A stretch of 64,000 nucleotides of DNA from Viridibacillus arenosi (lineage in GTDB: Bacteria > Bacillota > Bacilli > Bacillales_A > Planococcaceae). The translations under genes and the position numbers were made by a program. The notes beneath the pieces are model-generated. The model was not told the origin of the DNA. It did not search any database and was given only the letters and a program-made list of their open reading frames with translations. Location: the NCBI RefSeq assembly GCF_001955655.1, contig NZ_MSPW01000003.1, positions 62,001 through 126,000 of the forward strand. Direction: 5' to 3'. Numbering within the stretch: position 1 is the first letter of the stretch; each line of letters opens with the position of its first letter. Below, in pieces: positions 50,258-59,166 of this stretch.

Positions 50258-52963
50258 ATGGCAAACAAAAACTTGCATAACAGCCGTGCTTCATTCGAGG
50301 TAAATGGTAAACAGTATAACTTCTACCGTTTAGCTGCTATCGAAGAAGCTGGTATCGCAAATGTATCACGCCTTCCTTATTCAATCAAAGTGTTATTAGA
50401 ATCTGTTTTACGTCAATATGACGGCTATGTAATCAAAGAGGATCATGTTGATCAATTAGCAAAATGGGGCGCAGATGTAGACCCTAATGCTGAAGTTCCT
50501 TTCAAACCATCACGCGTAGTATTACAAGATTTCACTGGTGTACCAGTAGTAGTTGACTTAGCATCTCTACGTTCTGCTATGAAAGAAATGGGCGGAGACG
50601 CTAACGAAATTAACCCTGCAATTCCAGTTGACCTTGTAATTGACCACTCAGTACAAGTTGACAAATATGGTACTGCAACAGCTTTACAAGCTAACATGGA
50701 CCTTGAATTCGAACGTAATGCTGAGCGTTACAACTTCTTAAAATGGGCTCAAACAGCTTATGACAACTTCCGTGCTGTACCTCCAGCAACTGGTATCGTT
50801 CACCAAGTTAACCTTGAGTACTTAGCTCCAGTTGTACACGTGAATGAAAATGCAGACGGAACTTTCGAAACATTCCCAGATTCAGTGGTTGGTACTGACT
50901 CACATACTACAATGATCAACGGTATCGGCGTACTTGGATGGGGTGTAGGTGGTATCGAAGCTGAAGCAGGTATGTTAGGTCAACCTTCATACTTCCCAGT
51001 TCCAGAAGTAATCGGTGTTAAATTAACAGGCGATCTTCCAAACGGAACTACAGCTACTGACTTAGCTCTTAAAGTAACTCAAGTACTACGTGCTAAAGGT
51101 GTAGTAAATAAATTTGTTGAGTTCTTCGGTCCTGGGATTCCTCAATTACCATTAGCTGACCGTGCAACAATTTCAAACATGGCTCCAGAATATGGTGCTA
51201 CATGTGGTTACTTCGCAATTGATGAAGAATCGTTAAACTATATGCGTTTAACTGGTCGTGACGAAGAGCACATCCAAGTTGTTGAAAAATACTTAAAAGA
51301 AAACAACATGTTCTTTGATCCTGAATTAGAACCAGTTTACACAGACGTTGTTGAAATTAACCTTGCTGAAATCGAACCTAACTTATCAGGTCCTAAACGT
51401 CCGCAAGATTTAATTCCACTTTCAAACATGAAAAAACGTTACCACGAAGTAGTAGTAGCTCCTTCTGGTGTACAAGGTTTTGGTTTAACTGAAAAAGAAT
51501 TCGATAAAACTGCAACTGCTAAATTCGCTGAAGGCGATGTAGAAATTCCTGCAGGTGCTGTAGCAATCGCTGCAATCACTTCATGTACAAATACATCTAA
51601 CCCTTACGTATTAATCGCTGCTGGTTTAGTAGCTAAAAAAGCTGTTGAAAAAGGTTTAACTGTTCCTAAATGGGTTAAAACTTCATTAGCACCAGGTTCA
51701 AAAGTTGTTACTGGATACTTAAATGATTCTGGTCTAACTTCTTACTTGGACGAAATCGGTTTCAACACAGTAGGTTACGGCTGTACTACATGTATCGGTA
51801 ACTCAGGTCCATTACTTCCTGAAATTGAAGAAGCGATTACTTCAAATGATTTATTCGTAACTTCTGTTCTTTCAGGTAACCGTAACTTTGAAGGTCGTGT
51901 ACACCCACTAGTTAAAGCTAACTACTTAGCATCACCACCACTTGTTGTTGCTTATGCATTAGCTGGTACTGTAGATGTAGATCTTCAACATGATTCATTC
52001 GGTAAAGACAAAGATGGCAACGATGTATTCTTCGCTGATATCTGGCCTTCAACTGAAGAAATTAACAATGTTCTTAACAAAGTTGTAACTCGTGATCTAT
52101 TCCAAAAAGAATATGCTCGCGTATTCGACGAGAACGAAAAATGGAATGAAATTGAAACTTCAACTGATTCTCTATATACATTTGATGAAAATTCAACTTA
52201 CATTCAAAACCCACCATTCTTCCAAAACCTTGCACCAAAACCAGAAGACATTAAAGGGCTTTCTGGCTTACGTGTACTTGCGAAGTTCGGTGACTCTATC
52301 ACAACTGACCACATCTCTCCTGCAGGTGCGATTGGTAAAGATACACCAGCTGGTCAATACTTACGTGCTAACGGTGTAGAACCACGTAACTTCAACTCTT
52401 ACGGTTCTCGTCGTGGTAACCACGAAGTTATGATGCGCGGTACTTTCGCTAACATCCGTATCCGTAACCAAGTTGCTCCTGGTACAGAAGGTGGTTACAC
52501 TACTTACTGGCCAACAGGCGAAGTTGAGTACATTTACGATGCAGCTATGAAATACGCTAAAAATGGTACTGGTTTAGCTGTACTTGCTGGAAAAGATTAC
52601 GGTATGGGTTCTTCACGTGACTGGGCTGCGAAAGGTACTAACCTTTTAGGCGTTAAAACAGTTATCGCTGAATCTTACGAACGTATTCACCGTTCAAACC
52701 TAGTAATGATGGGTGTTCTTCCATTACAATATGTTGATGGACAAAGCGCTGAATCTTTAGGCTTAACTGGTAAAGAAGAAATCTCAGTTAATATCGCTGA
52801 AGGTGTTAAACCTCAAGATATCTTAACTGTAACTGCTAAAGCTGAAGATGGTTCTGTTAAAGAATTCAAAGCTCTTGCACGTTTCGACTCAGAAGTAGAA
52901 GTAGACTACTACCGTAACGGCGGTATCCTACAAATGGTACTTCGTAACAAATTAACAAAATAA
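50258..52963 (+). CDS. acnA: Aconitate hydratase AcnA
   Basis: This [4Fe-4S] enzyme isomerises citrate to isocitrate in the TCA cycle; iron-free forms of the family can bind RNA. The 901-residue protein is AcnA-type with [19 protein letters not shown], the cluster cysteines in [12 protein letters not shown] and [13 protein letters not shown], and the swivel motif [15 protein letters not shown]. Length equals Bacillus CitB/AcnA. Codon use is highly biased to a few codons, as expected for an abundant enzyme. GAGGGGG precedes the ATG. Confidence 0.99.
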   Translation: MANKNLHNSRASFEVNGKQYNFYRLAAIEEAGIANVSRLPYSIKVLLESVLRQYDGYVIKEDHVDQLAKWGADVDPNAEVPFKPSRVVLQDFTGVPVVVDLASLRSAMKEMGGDANEINPAIPVDLVIDHSVQVDKYGTATALQANMDLEFERNAERYNFLKWAQTAYDNFRAVPPATGIVHQVNLEYLAPVVHVNENADGTFETFPDSVVGTDSHTTMINGIGVLGWGVGGIEAEAGMLGQPSYFPVPEVIGVKLTGDLPNGTTATDLALKVTQVLRAKGVVNKFVEFFGPGIPQLPLADRATISNMAPEYGATCGYFAIDEESLNYMRLTGRDEEHIQVVEKYLKENNMFFDPELEPVYTDVVEINLAEIEPNLSGPKRPQDLIPLSNMKKRYHEVVVAPSGVQGFGLTEKEFDKTATAKFAEGDVEIPAGAVAIAAITSCTNTSNPYVLIAAGLVAKKAVEKGLTVPKWVKTSLAPGSKVVTGYLNDSGLTSYLDEIGFNTVGYGCTTCIGNSGPLLPEIEEAITSNDLFVTSVLSGNRNFEGRVHPLVKANYLASPPLVVAYALAGTVDVDLQHDSFGKDKDGNDVFFADIWPSTEEINNVLNKVVTRDLFQKEYARVFDENEKWNEIETSTDSLYTFDENSTYIQNPPFFQNLAPKPEDIKGLSGLRVLAKFGDSITTDHISPAGAIGKDTPAGQYLRANGVEPRNFNSYGSRRGNHEVMMRGTFANIRIRNQVAPGTEGGYTTYWPTGEVEYIYDAAMKYAKNGTGLAVLAGKDYGMGSSRDWAAKGTNLLGVKTVIAESYERIHRSNLVMMGVLPLQYVDGQSAESLGLTGKEEISVNIAEGVKPQDILTVTAKAEDGSVKEFKALARFDSEVEVDYYRNGGILQMVLRNKLTK

Positions 52964-53000
52964 GTTAGGTATGATTCTTTAAGAGTCTTCCTTGCCTTGT

Positions 53001-53047
53001 ATACATGTGTAGCGTATCTTAATTGTATGCTACACATGTATTTTTTT
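53001..53047 (+). terminator. acnA terminator
   Basis: ATACATGTGTAGC (53001-53013) pairs perfectly with GCTACACATGTAT (53029-53041), followed by T residues. Confidence 0.9.
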
Positions 53048-53113
53048 ATTTGAATATGGAAGATAAATGATATTTTGAGTCAAATTGAGAATAAAATAGT
53101 AGAGGTGTACCAA

Positions 53114-55132
53114 TTGGAATTTATGAAAAAGAAGAGTTTTCAACTTTTCGCATCTTCAATTGCCTTCCTCCTTGCTCTTAATGTGCCGGTTGCATACTTA
53201 AATACAGTTCATGCAGCTCCAGTAGAGCAACAACAAGAGGACAATGAGGAAGTTGAAATAGGTGAAGCAGTTGTACCGCAAGAAGTAATTACAATAGAAA
53301 AAACATCAGATAAAGTTGAACCGGAAATACAAGAAAAACAAACCTCTGTAGAAACGCCAGAAAACCCTGAAACAACGGAAGAAGAAACGATTGTAGAATC
53401 ACCAGAGGTTATTTATACATATGTAACAGTGAATGAAGATAGTTTATTATTCGAACCAAATAACACTACAAAAGCTCTATTACAATTAAATGATTCATCA
53501 ACCATTTACCACGTGAATCGTACAGATAACGTAAATTGGTATGAATTATCAATTGGTCATAGTACATATTGGATTGCACGTGAAAACCTAAGTGAAGCAA
53601 ACATAGAAGTTGTAAAACCTGAAGTGAAAAAGACAGTTAGTTTTACAACTAAAAAATCCTTCAAAATTTTTAACGAGCCAAGCACAAATTCGACAGTTTT
53701 GGCAGCAGGAACCCAAGCAACAAAGTTAAAAACAATCAATATTGTCGACAACTACTTTGTAGTAAACATAGGAAATCAAACTGGTTATATCGCATTTAAA
53801 GATGTCGAATTATCATTTAAATCAACAGATAAGGTCGAAATTGCGAATAAATCAGTGACACTATATACAGTTACAAATAGTAAATTCAAAAAAATCGGTA
53901 CATTAAAAAAAGGTGCTATTTTTAAACCGACAAAAACAACGAGTAAGTACCATTACATTAAGAAGAGTGGTAAACAATATGCCGTTCCGATTGCTGGCAC
54001 AATGCCTACAAAGAAGGCAAGCTCTTTATCCACGCTGAAATCAGCAACTTATCCAATCACTTTGTATGCAGAAAAAGCCTCAGCTGTGTACGATCAAAAT
54101 GGTATCAAAATCGGTTCATTAAACAAAGGACAAACTGTGCACTTAAAAGGTATATCTAAAGGTCATGGTATTATTGAATATTTAGGCCAATCTGGGTATG
54201 TCGATTTAACAAATTATTATCATAAAAACATTGTTAATCCGACAAAAAACGTCACTTATAAGGCATATTCATACTATGTAAAAGTTTTCGCTAAACTATA
54301 TCCTGAATTTACATCTCTAGAGAAAATTGGTGAATCTGTAGAAGGAAGAGCAATCTATGCGTTAAGAGTTGGGAACGGTAAGAAAGAGATCTTAGTTGAT
54401 GCAGCCATTCATGCTCGTGAACATATGACTACAAATGTAGTGATGGAAATGATAGATAACTACTCTTATAGCTACAACAAAAAGACAAGCTTTGCAGGCT
54501 ATAATGTGCGTCAAACCCTTGATACTACAAGTATTTGGTTTGTTCCAATGATTAACCCTGATGGGGTGACATTAGTGCAAAATGGTATAAATAGTATGGC
54601 AAATAAGAACTTAATCAAGAAGATCAATAAAAGCTCAAATTACAAACGTTGGAAAGCTAATGCTCGAGGTGTCGATTTAAATCGAAATTTCGATGGTGAA
54701 TGGAAATATGTACCTTTTAAACCTAAAACCTATAAAGGTTACAAAGGTCCTCGTGTATTCTCAGAACCCGAAGCGCAAGCACTCAAAGCTTTTGTCGAAC
54801 GTCATAAATTCAAGTCTGACATTTCATATCACTCATCTGGTCAAATTCTATATTGGTTTAACTTCCAAAATAGCGCTAACTATAAGCGTGATTTAGCGTT
54901 AACACGTCAAATTAGCCGGGTAACTGGGTATTCAATCATCCCACCTCTGTATGCGAGAGGAAGTGGATCATCTGCTGATTGGTTTATCATGTCACAGAAA
55001 AAGCCTGGTATTACAGTTGAAATTGCACCGTATGCAGGTGAAGGTCCAGTATCTCACCGACATTGGAATAATGTATGGAAGAAAAACAAATCAATTGGTT
55101 TGTTAGCATCAAAAGAAGCAAGTAAACGATAA
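53114..55132 (+). CDS. Secreted M14 zinc carboxypeptidase with SH3-like repeats
   Basis: This 672-residue exported peptidase has a signal peptide (basic MKKKS, hydrophobic core, cleavage near VHAAPV) and an acidic Glu/Pro/Thr linker. Several bacterial SH3-type repeats (YVTVNEDSLLFEPN...) follow, then a C-terminal M14 domain. Zinc ligands are His and Glu in HAREH near 431 and His in SYHSSGQ near 571. Substrate Arg/Asn are in GVDLNRNFDGEW and the catalytic Glu in TVEIAPYAG near 635. TTG 53114 is chosen because AGAGGTG lies about 6 nt upstream. It probably trims cell-wall or secreted peptides. Confidence 0.9.
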   Translation: MEFMKKKSFQLFASSIAFLLALNVPVAYLNTVHAAPVEQQQEDNEEVEIGEAVVPQEVITIEKTSDKVEPEIQEKQTSVETPENPETTEEETIVESPEVIYTYVTVNEDSLLFEPNNTTKALLQLNDSSTIYHVNRTDNVNWYELSIGHSTYWIARENLSEANIEVVKPEVKKTVSFTTKKSFKIFNEPSTNSTVLAAGTQATKLKTINIVDNYFVVNIGNQTGYIAFKDVELSFKSTDKVEIANKSVTLYTVTNSKFKKIGTLKKGAIFKPTKTTSKYHYIKKSGKQYAVPIAGTMPTKKASSLSTLKSATYPITLYAEKASAVYDQNGIKIGSLNKGQTVHLKGISKGHGIIEYLGQSGYVDLTNYYHKNIVNPTKNVTYKAYSYYVKVFAKLYPEFTSLEKIGESVEGRAIYALRVGNGKKEILVDAAIHAREHMTTNVVMEMIDNYSYSYNKKTSFAGYNVRQTLDTTSIWFVPMINPDGVTLVQNGINSMANKNLIKKINKSSNYKRWKANARGVDLNRNFDGEWKYVPFKPKTYKGYKGPRVFSEPEAQALKAFVERHKFKSDISYHSSGQILYWFNFQNSANYKRDLALTRQISRVTGYSIIPPLYARGSGSSADWFIMSQKKPGITVEIAPYAGEGPVSHRHWNNVWKKNKSIGLLASKEASKR

Positions 55133-55135
55133 TGA

Positions 55136-55163
55136 AAGGCGAAGCTAATGGCTTCGCCTTTTT
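55136..55163 (+). terminator. Terminator after M14 peptidase gene
   Basis: AAGGCGAAGC pairs perfectly with GCTTCGCCTT around TAATG, followed by T residues. Confidence 0.9.
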
Positions 55164-55274
55164 GTAATAGAGAAGTATAAATTCAATAGTTTGATGTCGA
55201 ATTACGCTATATATAAGGCTTTTGTGAGTAATTTTAGCTAGACTTCTGTATAATAGAGTTATGAGGTGAATTAA

Positions 55275-55700
55275 ATGTTTGTTAGTAATAAAGAGATAGA
55301 AATCCGTTATGCGGAAACAGACCAAATGGGTGTAGTATATCACTCGAATTATATCATTTGGCTTGAATTGGGACGTACACAGTTAATCCATGACTTAGGA
55401 TTTTCAGTGACACAACTTGAGGCAGATGGTTATGTATCACCAGTGATGGATATTTCCATTCAATACAAAGCTTCGATGAGATATGGCCAAGTTGCGACAG
55501 TTCGAACTTGGATTGAATCCCACGGAAAGTTACGTACAGTATATGGCTATGAGGTTCTTCATGAAGATGGCACTGTAGCGGTAACTGCAAAATCAGAACA
55601 CATTTTAGTGAAAAAAGATAATTTTAGACCTGTTTCTTTAGGTAGAGTAGACCCTATATGGGATGAAAAATATAAAGAAATTGAAAGAAAAGAAGCTTAA
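55275..55700 (+). CDS. yneP: Acyl-CoA thioesterase, 4HBT family (YneP-like)
   Basis: This 141-residue hot-dog-fold thioesterase has the motif RYAETDQMGVVYHSNYIIWLE, in which Asp is the catalytic residue of the YbgC/4HBT group. AVTAKSEHILV follows near the C-terminus. GAGGTGAA precedes the ATG. Its stop overlaps the next gene's ATG. The order yneP-yneQ-yneR-plsY-parE-parC matches Bacillus subtilis. Confidence 0.9.
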   Translation: MFVSNKEIEIRYAETDQMGVVYHSNYIIWLELGRTQLIHDLGFSVTQLEADGYVSPVMDISIQYKASMRYGQVATVRTWIESHGKLRTVYGYEVLHEDGTVAVTAKSEHILVKKDNFRPVSLGRVDPIWDEKYKEIERKEA

Positions 55701-55996
55701 TGGCATTAGGTGTCACTAGAGCTGAGCTGGAATTATGGAAAGAGCGCGTGACAGCTGGTGAAATCGCTTTTCTTACTCATTATTGGAAGGACGAGCGTTT
55801 CCCAGGTTGTAAAACTGTGACAAAAGCAGGTTGTGCTGACGTCGAAAAACTCATCAAATGGGGAGCAAACTATGGTTTAAAACCTGAGTGGATCGATTAT
55901 AAGCATTACCCGCATTTCGACCTTTTTGGCGACTTTGAACGCCGGATTTTGTTAAATGAAGGGCAATTACAGCTGTACAATCGCTTTTATGCATAA
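55700..55996 (+). CDS. yneQ: YneQ-like conserved protein of unknown function
   Basis: This 98-residue soluble protein is rich in aromatic residues (THYWKDERFPGCKTVTKAGC, then WIDYKHYPHFDLFGDFERR). It corresponds by position and look to YneQ of Bacillus, which has no known function. The ATG shares its A with the thioesterase stop codon, implying coupling. It ends at a bidirectional terminator. Confidence 0.8.
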   Translation: MALGVTRAELELWKERVTAGEIAFLTHYWKDERFPGCKTVTKAGCADVEKLIKWGANYGLKPEWIDYKHYPHFDLFGDFERRILLNEGQLQLYNRFYA

Positions 55997-55997
55997 C

Positions 55998-56028
55998 AAA
56001 AGCATGGCGCACTTAGCGCCATGCTTTT
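55998..56028. terminator. Bidirectional terminator, yneQ / yneR
   Basis: AAAAGCATGGCGC (55998-56010) pairs perfectly with GCGCCATGCTTTT (56016-56028) between converging genes. Confidence 0.93.
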
Positions 56029-56039
56029 CGTTTGTTTTA

Positions 56040-56336
56040 TTAAGCTTCTTTTGTATAATCATATTTAATCTCATTAAGTGTTTCATCCACCAAGATATGT
56101 AGATCGTGATTGTCGAAAAACCACAAATCATCTTCTTCGATGTAGAAAAGTATTTTATTCTTTTCAACTTCAACTGCAGGATTCGTAGACTGTTCACGAT
56201 TCATACCAAGTGAAAAACCTTCATGAAAAGGGCTAGAACCACCATAGCGAGCATAAAATCGAATTTGGTCCCCGTCATCTAAATCCATTTCTTTTTCAAA
56301 CCATTCTAGTGCTTCATCTGATACGATAATTTTCAT
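56040..56336 (-). CDS. yneR: HesB/IscA-fold protein without cluster cysteines (YneR-like)
   Basis: This 98-residue protein is of the HesB/YneR/YfhF group: MKIIVSDEALEWFEKEM, then IRFYARYGGSSPFHEGFSLGMN and LVDETLNEIKYDY. No cysteine is present in the whole sequence, so the three Fe-S-binding cysteines of IscA/HesB are missing and Fe-S carriage is unlikely. GGAGTG precedes the ATG. It lies 22 bp after plsY on the same strand. Confidence 0.85.
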   Translation of the reverse strand: MKIIVSDEALEWFEKEMDLDDGDQIRFYARYGGSSPFHEGFSLGMNREQSTNPAVEVEKNKILFYIEEDDLWFFDNHDLHILVDETLNEIKYDYTKEA

Positions 56337-56357
56337 GCGATGTACACTCCTTGTAGT

Positions 56358-56960
56358 TTACAACCATTTTACCTTAGGCTCAGTGCCTGCTTTAATACGC
56401 ACAATATTCGAACGATGTCTGTAAAAAATAAAGGCTGCTAAGATTGTAATGATGATTAATAAAAAATAGTCTTGCTCAAAGAACGTATATATAATAGCAT
56501 AAACAAAAGCTACTACAGAAGCAAACATAGAAGAAAAGCTGACCATTTTGGATACTTTTAAGCAAAGTATGAATGCAATAAATAAGATGATGAAAATTGG
56601 CCAATGGTAACCTAGTACTACACCAGCTGATGTGGCTACCGCTTTACCACCACGGAATTTTGCGAATACAGGGAACATATGACCAACAACTGCTATTGCT
56701 CCAGCAATCAGTGGATGAATGCCACTATCTGCAAAGTAAGCAAGTGTAGGTAATACCGTAGCTATCGTTCCTTTTAAGATATCCATAAGTGTTACAACAA
56801 TACCTGCTTTTTTACCGAGAATTCGGAAGGTATTCGTTGCACCAAGGTTTCCGCTGCCATGTTCGCGGATATCGGTTTTATAAAATAATTTACCGATCCA
56901 TAAACCTGAAGGAATTGAACCTATCAAGTATGTCAAAATGATTAATAGAATCATATTCAT
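56358..56960 (-). CDS. plsY: Acyl-phosphate:glycerol-3-phosphate acyltransferase PlsY
   Basis: This membrane enzyme acylates glycerol-3-phosphate from acyl-phosphate, the first step of phospholipid synthesis in most Firmicutes. The 200-residue protein has five to seven helices and the three family motifs: YLIGSIPSGLWIGK, GSGNLGATNTFRILGKK and KFRGGKAVATSAGVVLG. AAGGAG lies before the ATG. It is divergent from parE. Confidence 0.97.
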   Translation of the reverse strand: MNMILLIILTYLIGSIPSGLWIGKLFYKTDIREHGSGNLGATNTFRILGKKAGIVVTLMDILKGTIATVLPTLAYFADSGIHPLIAGAIAVVGHMFPVFAKFRGGKAVATSAGVVLGYHWPIFIILFIAFILCLKVSKMVSFSSMFASVVAFVYAIIYTFFEQDYFLLIIITILAAFIFYRHRSNIVRIKAGTEPKVKWL

Positions 56961-57121
56961 AAAAAACTCCTTCTTTTTTAGTAGTTGGTACTAATAGTTT
57001 ATCATAATAGTATGTTGGTACACAATATACTCATCTTCTTAGATTATTATCTTATTCTTATTTTGCTTTAGATTCAACGTATTGGTACAATAAACTCTAT
57101 ATGAAATTAAATTACCGCTTG

Positions 57122-57150
57122 TTGACAGTAAAAGAGAAAGTGCGTAATAT
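57122..57150 (+). promoter_or_regulatory. parEC promoter
   Basis: TTGACA (57122-57127), a 17-nt spacer and TAATAT (57145-57150) lie about 40 bp before parE. Confidence 0.65.
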
Positions 57151-57192
57151 AATTTTAAGTGGAACGGGTGTTTGTATTTAGGGGGAATTTTT

Positions 57193-59166
57193 TTGACAGA
57201 TAAACAAACAGTCATGTCTTACAATGATGATGCGATACAAGTACTGGAAGGATTAGAAGCTGTTCGTAAACGTCCGGGTATGTATATCGGTTCAACTGAT
57301 AGCCGAGGATTACATCATCTTGTTTATGAAATTGTCGACAATGCAGTCGATGAAGCATTAGCTGGCTTTGGTTCACATATCATTGTGAAAATTCACGAGG
57401 ATCAAAGTATAAGTGTACGTGACTACGGTCGAGGCATGCCAACAGGTACGCACAAAACAGGTAAACCAACACCGGAAGTTATTTTTACCATTCTGCATGC
57501 AGGTGGTAAATTTGGACAAGGTGGCTACAAAACAAGTGGAGGATTGCACGGTGTAGGTGCTTCCGTAGTAAATGCACTATCCTCATGGCTTGAAGTCACT
57601 ATTCACCGTGACGGCACAAAATATAGAATGCGCTTTGAAAATGGTGGTAAACCCGCCACTACATTAGAGAAAATCGGTACAACAAAAGAATCGGGAACAT
57701 GTATACATTTCCTACCAGATGACACTATATTTTCAGCGACAAAGTATAATTTTGACACCCTTGCTGAACGGTTACGAGAATCTGCCTTTTTATTAAAAGG
57801 CTTAAAAATCGAGCTAATTGAAGAACAAACAGGCAATCATGAAACGTATCATTACGAAAACGGTATCGAGGCATTCGTTGCATACTTAAACGAAGAAAAA
57901 GACGTTCTACACCCAGTCAAGTATGTTGAAGGATCACAAGACGAAATTGCAGTCGAATTTGCGTTCCAATTCAACGATGGCTATTCAGAAACAATTTTAT
58001 CTTTCGTTAACAACGTTCGTACTCGTGACGGGGGCACACATGAAACCGGTGCCAAGGCAGCTATGACACGTGTATTCAATGAATATGCACGTAAAATTGG
58101 CTTACTAAAAGAAAAAGACAAAAACTTAGACGGCTCAGATATTCGCGAAGGCTTAGCGGCTATTATTTCCGTTCGTATCCCTGAAAACTTACTACAGTTT
58201 GAAGGACAAACGAAAGGGAAGCTAGGTACTAGCGAAGCGAGAAGTGTCGTCGATTCAGTTGTGTCTGAGAAATTACTTTATGTGTTAGAGGAAAACGCTG
58301 AACTAAGTGCTTCCCTTGTACGTAAAGCAATACGTGCGCAACAGGTACGTGAAGCAGCGCGTAAAGCACGTGAAGACGCACGTAACGGTAAGAAAAACAA
58401 AAAATCTAGTGCATTATTGTCTGGAAAGCTAACTCCAGCACAATCTCGTAACGCTGCTAAAAACGAATTATATCTTGTCGAAGGTGATTCTGCGGGCGGT
58501 TCAGCAAAACAAGGCCGTGACCGTACATTCCAAGCGATTTTGCCACTGCGTGGTAAAGTCATCAACACCGAAAAAGCAAAATTACAAGATATCTTAAAAA
58601 ATGAAGAAATCGCTACGATTATTCATGCAGTTGGTGCAGGAGTAGGAGCTGACTTCACTATTGATGATGCTGCATACGATAAAGTCATCATCATGACCGA
58701 TGCCGATACAGATGGAGCACATATCCAAGTCCTATTATTGACATTCTTTTATCGCTATATGAAACCGTTAATTGAAGCGGGTAAAGTATATATTGCACTA
58801 CCTCCACTTTATAAAGTTTCAAAAGGGGTAGGTAAAAAAGAAGTATTGGAATATGCTTGGACTGAAAAAGATTTACAACAAGCGATTGATAAAATTGGCA
58901 AAGGCTATATTTTACAACGCTATAAAGGTCTCGGTGAGATGAATGCCGACCAATTATGGGATACAACAATGAATCCAGAAACAAGAACATTAATCCGTGT
59001 TAAAATCGACGATGGTGCGCGAGCTGAACGCCGTGTTACAACACTTATGGGCGATAAAGTAGAGCCACGTCGTAAATGGATAGAATCTAACGTTGATTTT
59101 GGTCTAGAAGACGACTCCAATATTCTTGATAATGAATTCATTCAAAATGAGGAGGACTTAGTATGA
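57193..59166 (+). CDS. parE: DNA topoisomerase IV subunit B
   Basis: This is the ATPase subunit of topoisomerase IV, which unlinks daughter chromosomes. The 657-residue protein has a GHKL ATPase fold (KRPGMYIGSTD, EIVDNAVDEALAG, GLHGVGASVVNALS) and a TOPRIM domain (VEGDSAGGSAKQGRDR, MTDADTDGAHI). TTG 57193 is chosen because GGGGG lies 7 nt upstream and the N-terminus is then of normal length; the in-frame TTG 57172 precedes that site. Its end overlaps parC by 4 bp. ParE rather than GyrB is supported by the parC partner and plsY neighbour. Confidence 0.97.
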   Translation: MTDKQTVMSYNDDAIQVLEGLEAVRKRPGMYIGSTDSRGLHHLVYEIVDNAVDEALAGFGSHIIVKIHEDQSISVRDYGRGMPTGTHKTGKPTPEVIFTILHAGGKFGQGGYKTSGGLHGVGASVVNALSSWLEVTIHRDGTKYRMRFENGGKPATTLEKIGTTKESGTCIHFLPDDTIFSATKYNFDTLAERLRESAFLLKGLKIELIEEQTGNHETYHYENGIEAFVAYLNEEKDVLHPVKYVEGSQDEIAVEFAFQFNDGYSETILSFVNNVRTRDGGTHETGAKAAMTRVFNEYARKIGLLKEKDKNLDGSDIREGLAAIISVRIPENLLQFEGQTKGKLGTSEARSVVDSVVSEKLLYVLEENAELSASLVRKAIRAQQVREAARKAREDARNGKKNKKSSALLSGKLTPAQSRNAAKNELYLVEGDSAGGSAKQGRDRTFQAILPLRGKVINTEKAKLQDILKNEEIATIIHAVGAGVGADFTIDDAAYDKVIIMTDADTDGAHIQVLLLTFFYRYMKPLIEAGKVYIALPPLYKVSKGVGKKEVLEYAWTEKDLQQAIDKIGKGYILQRYKGLGEMNADQLWDTTMNPETRTLIRVKIDDGARAERRVTTLMGDKVEPRRKWIESNVDFGLEDDSNILDNEFIQNEEDLV

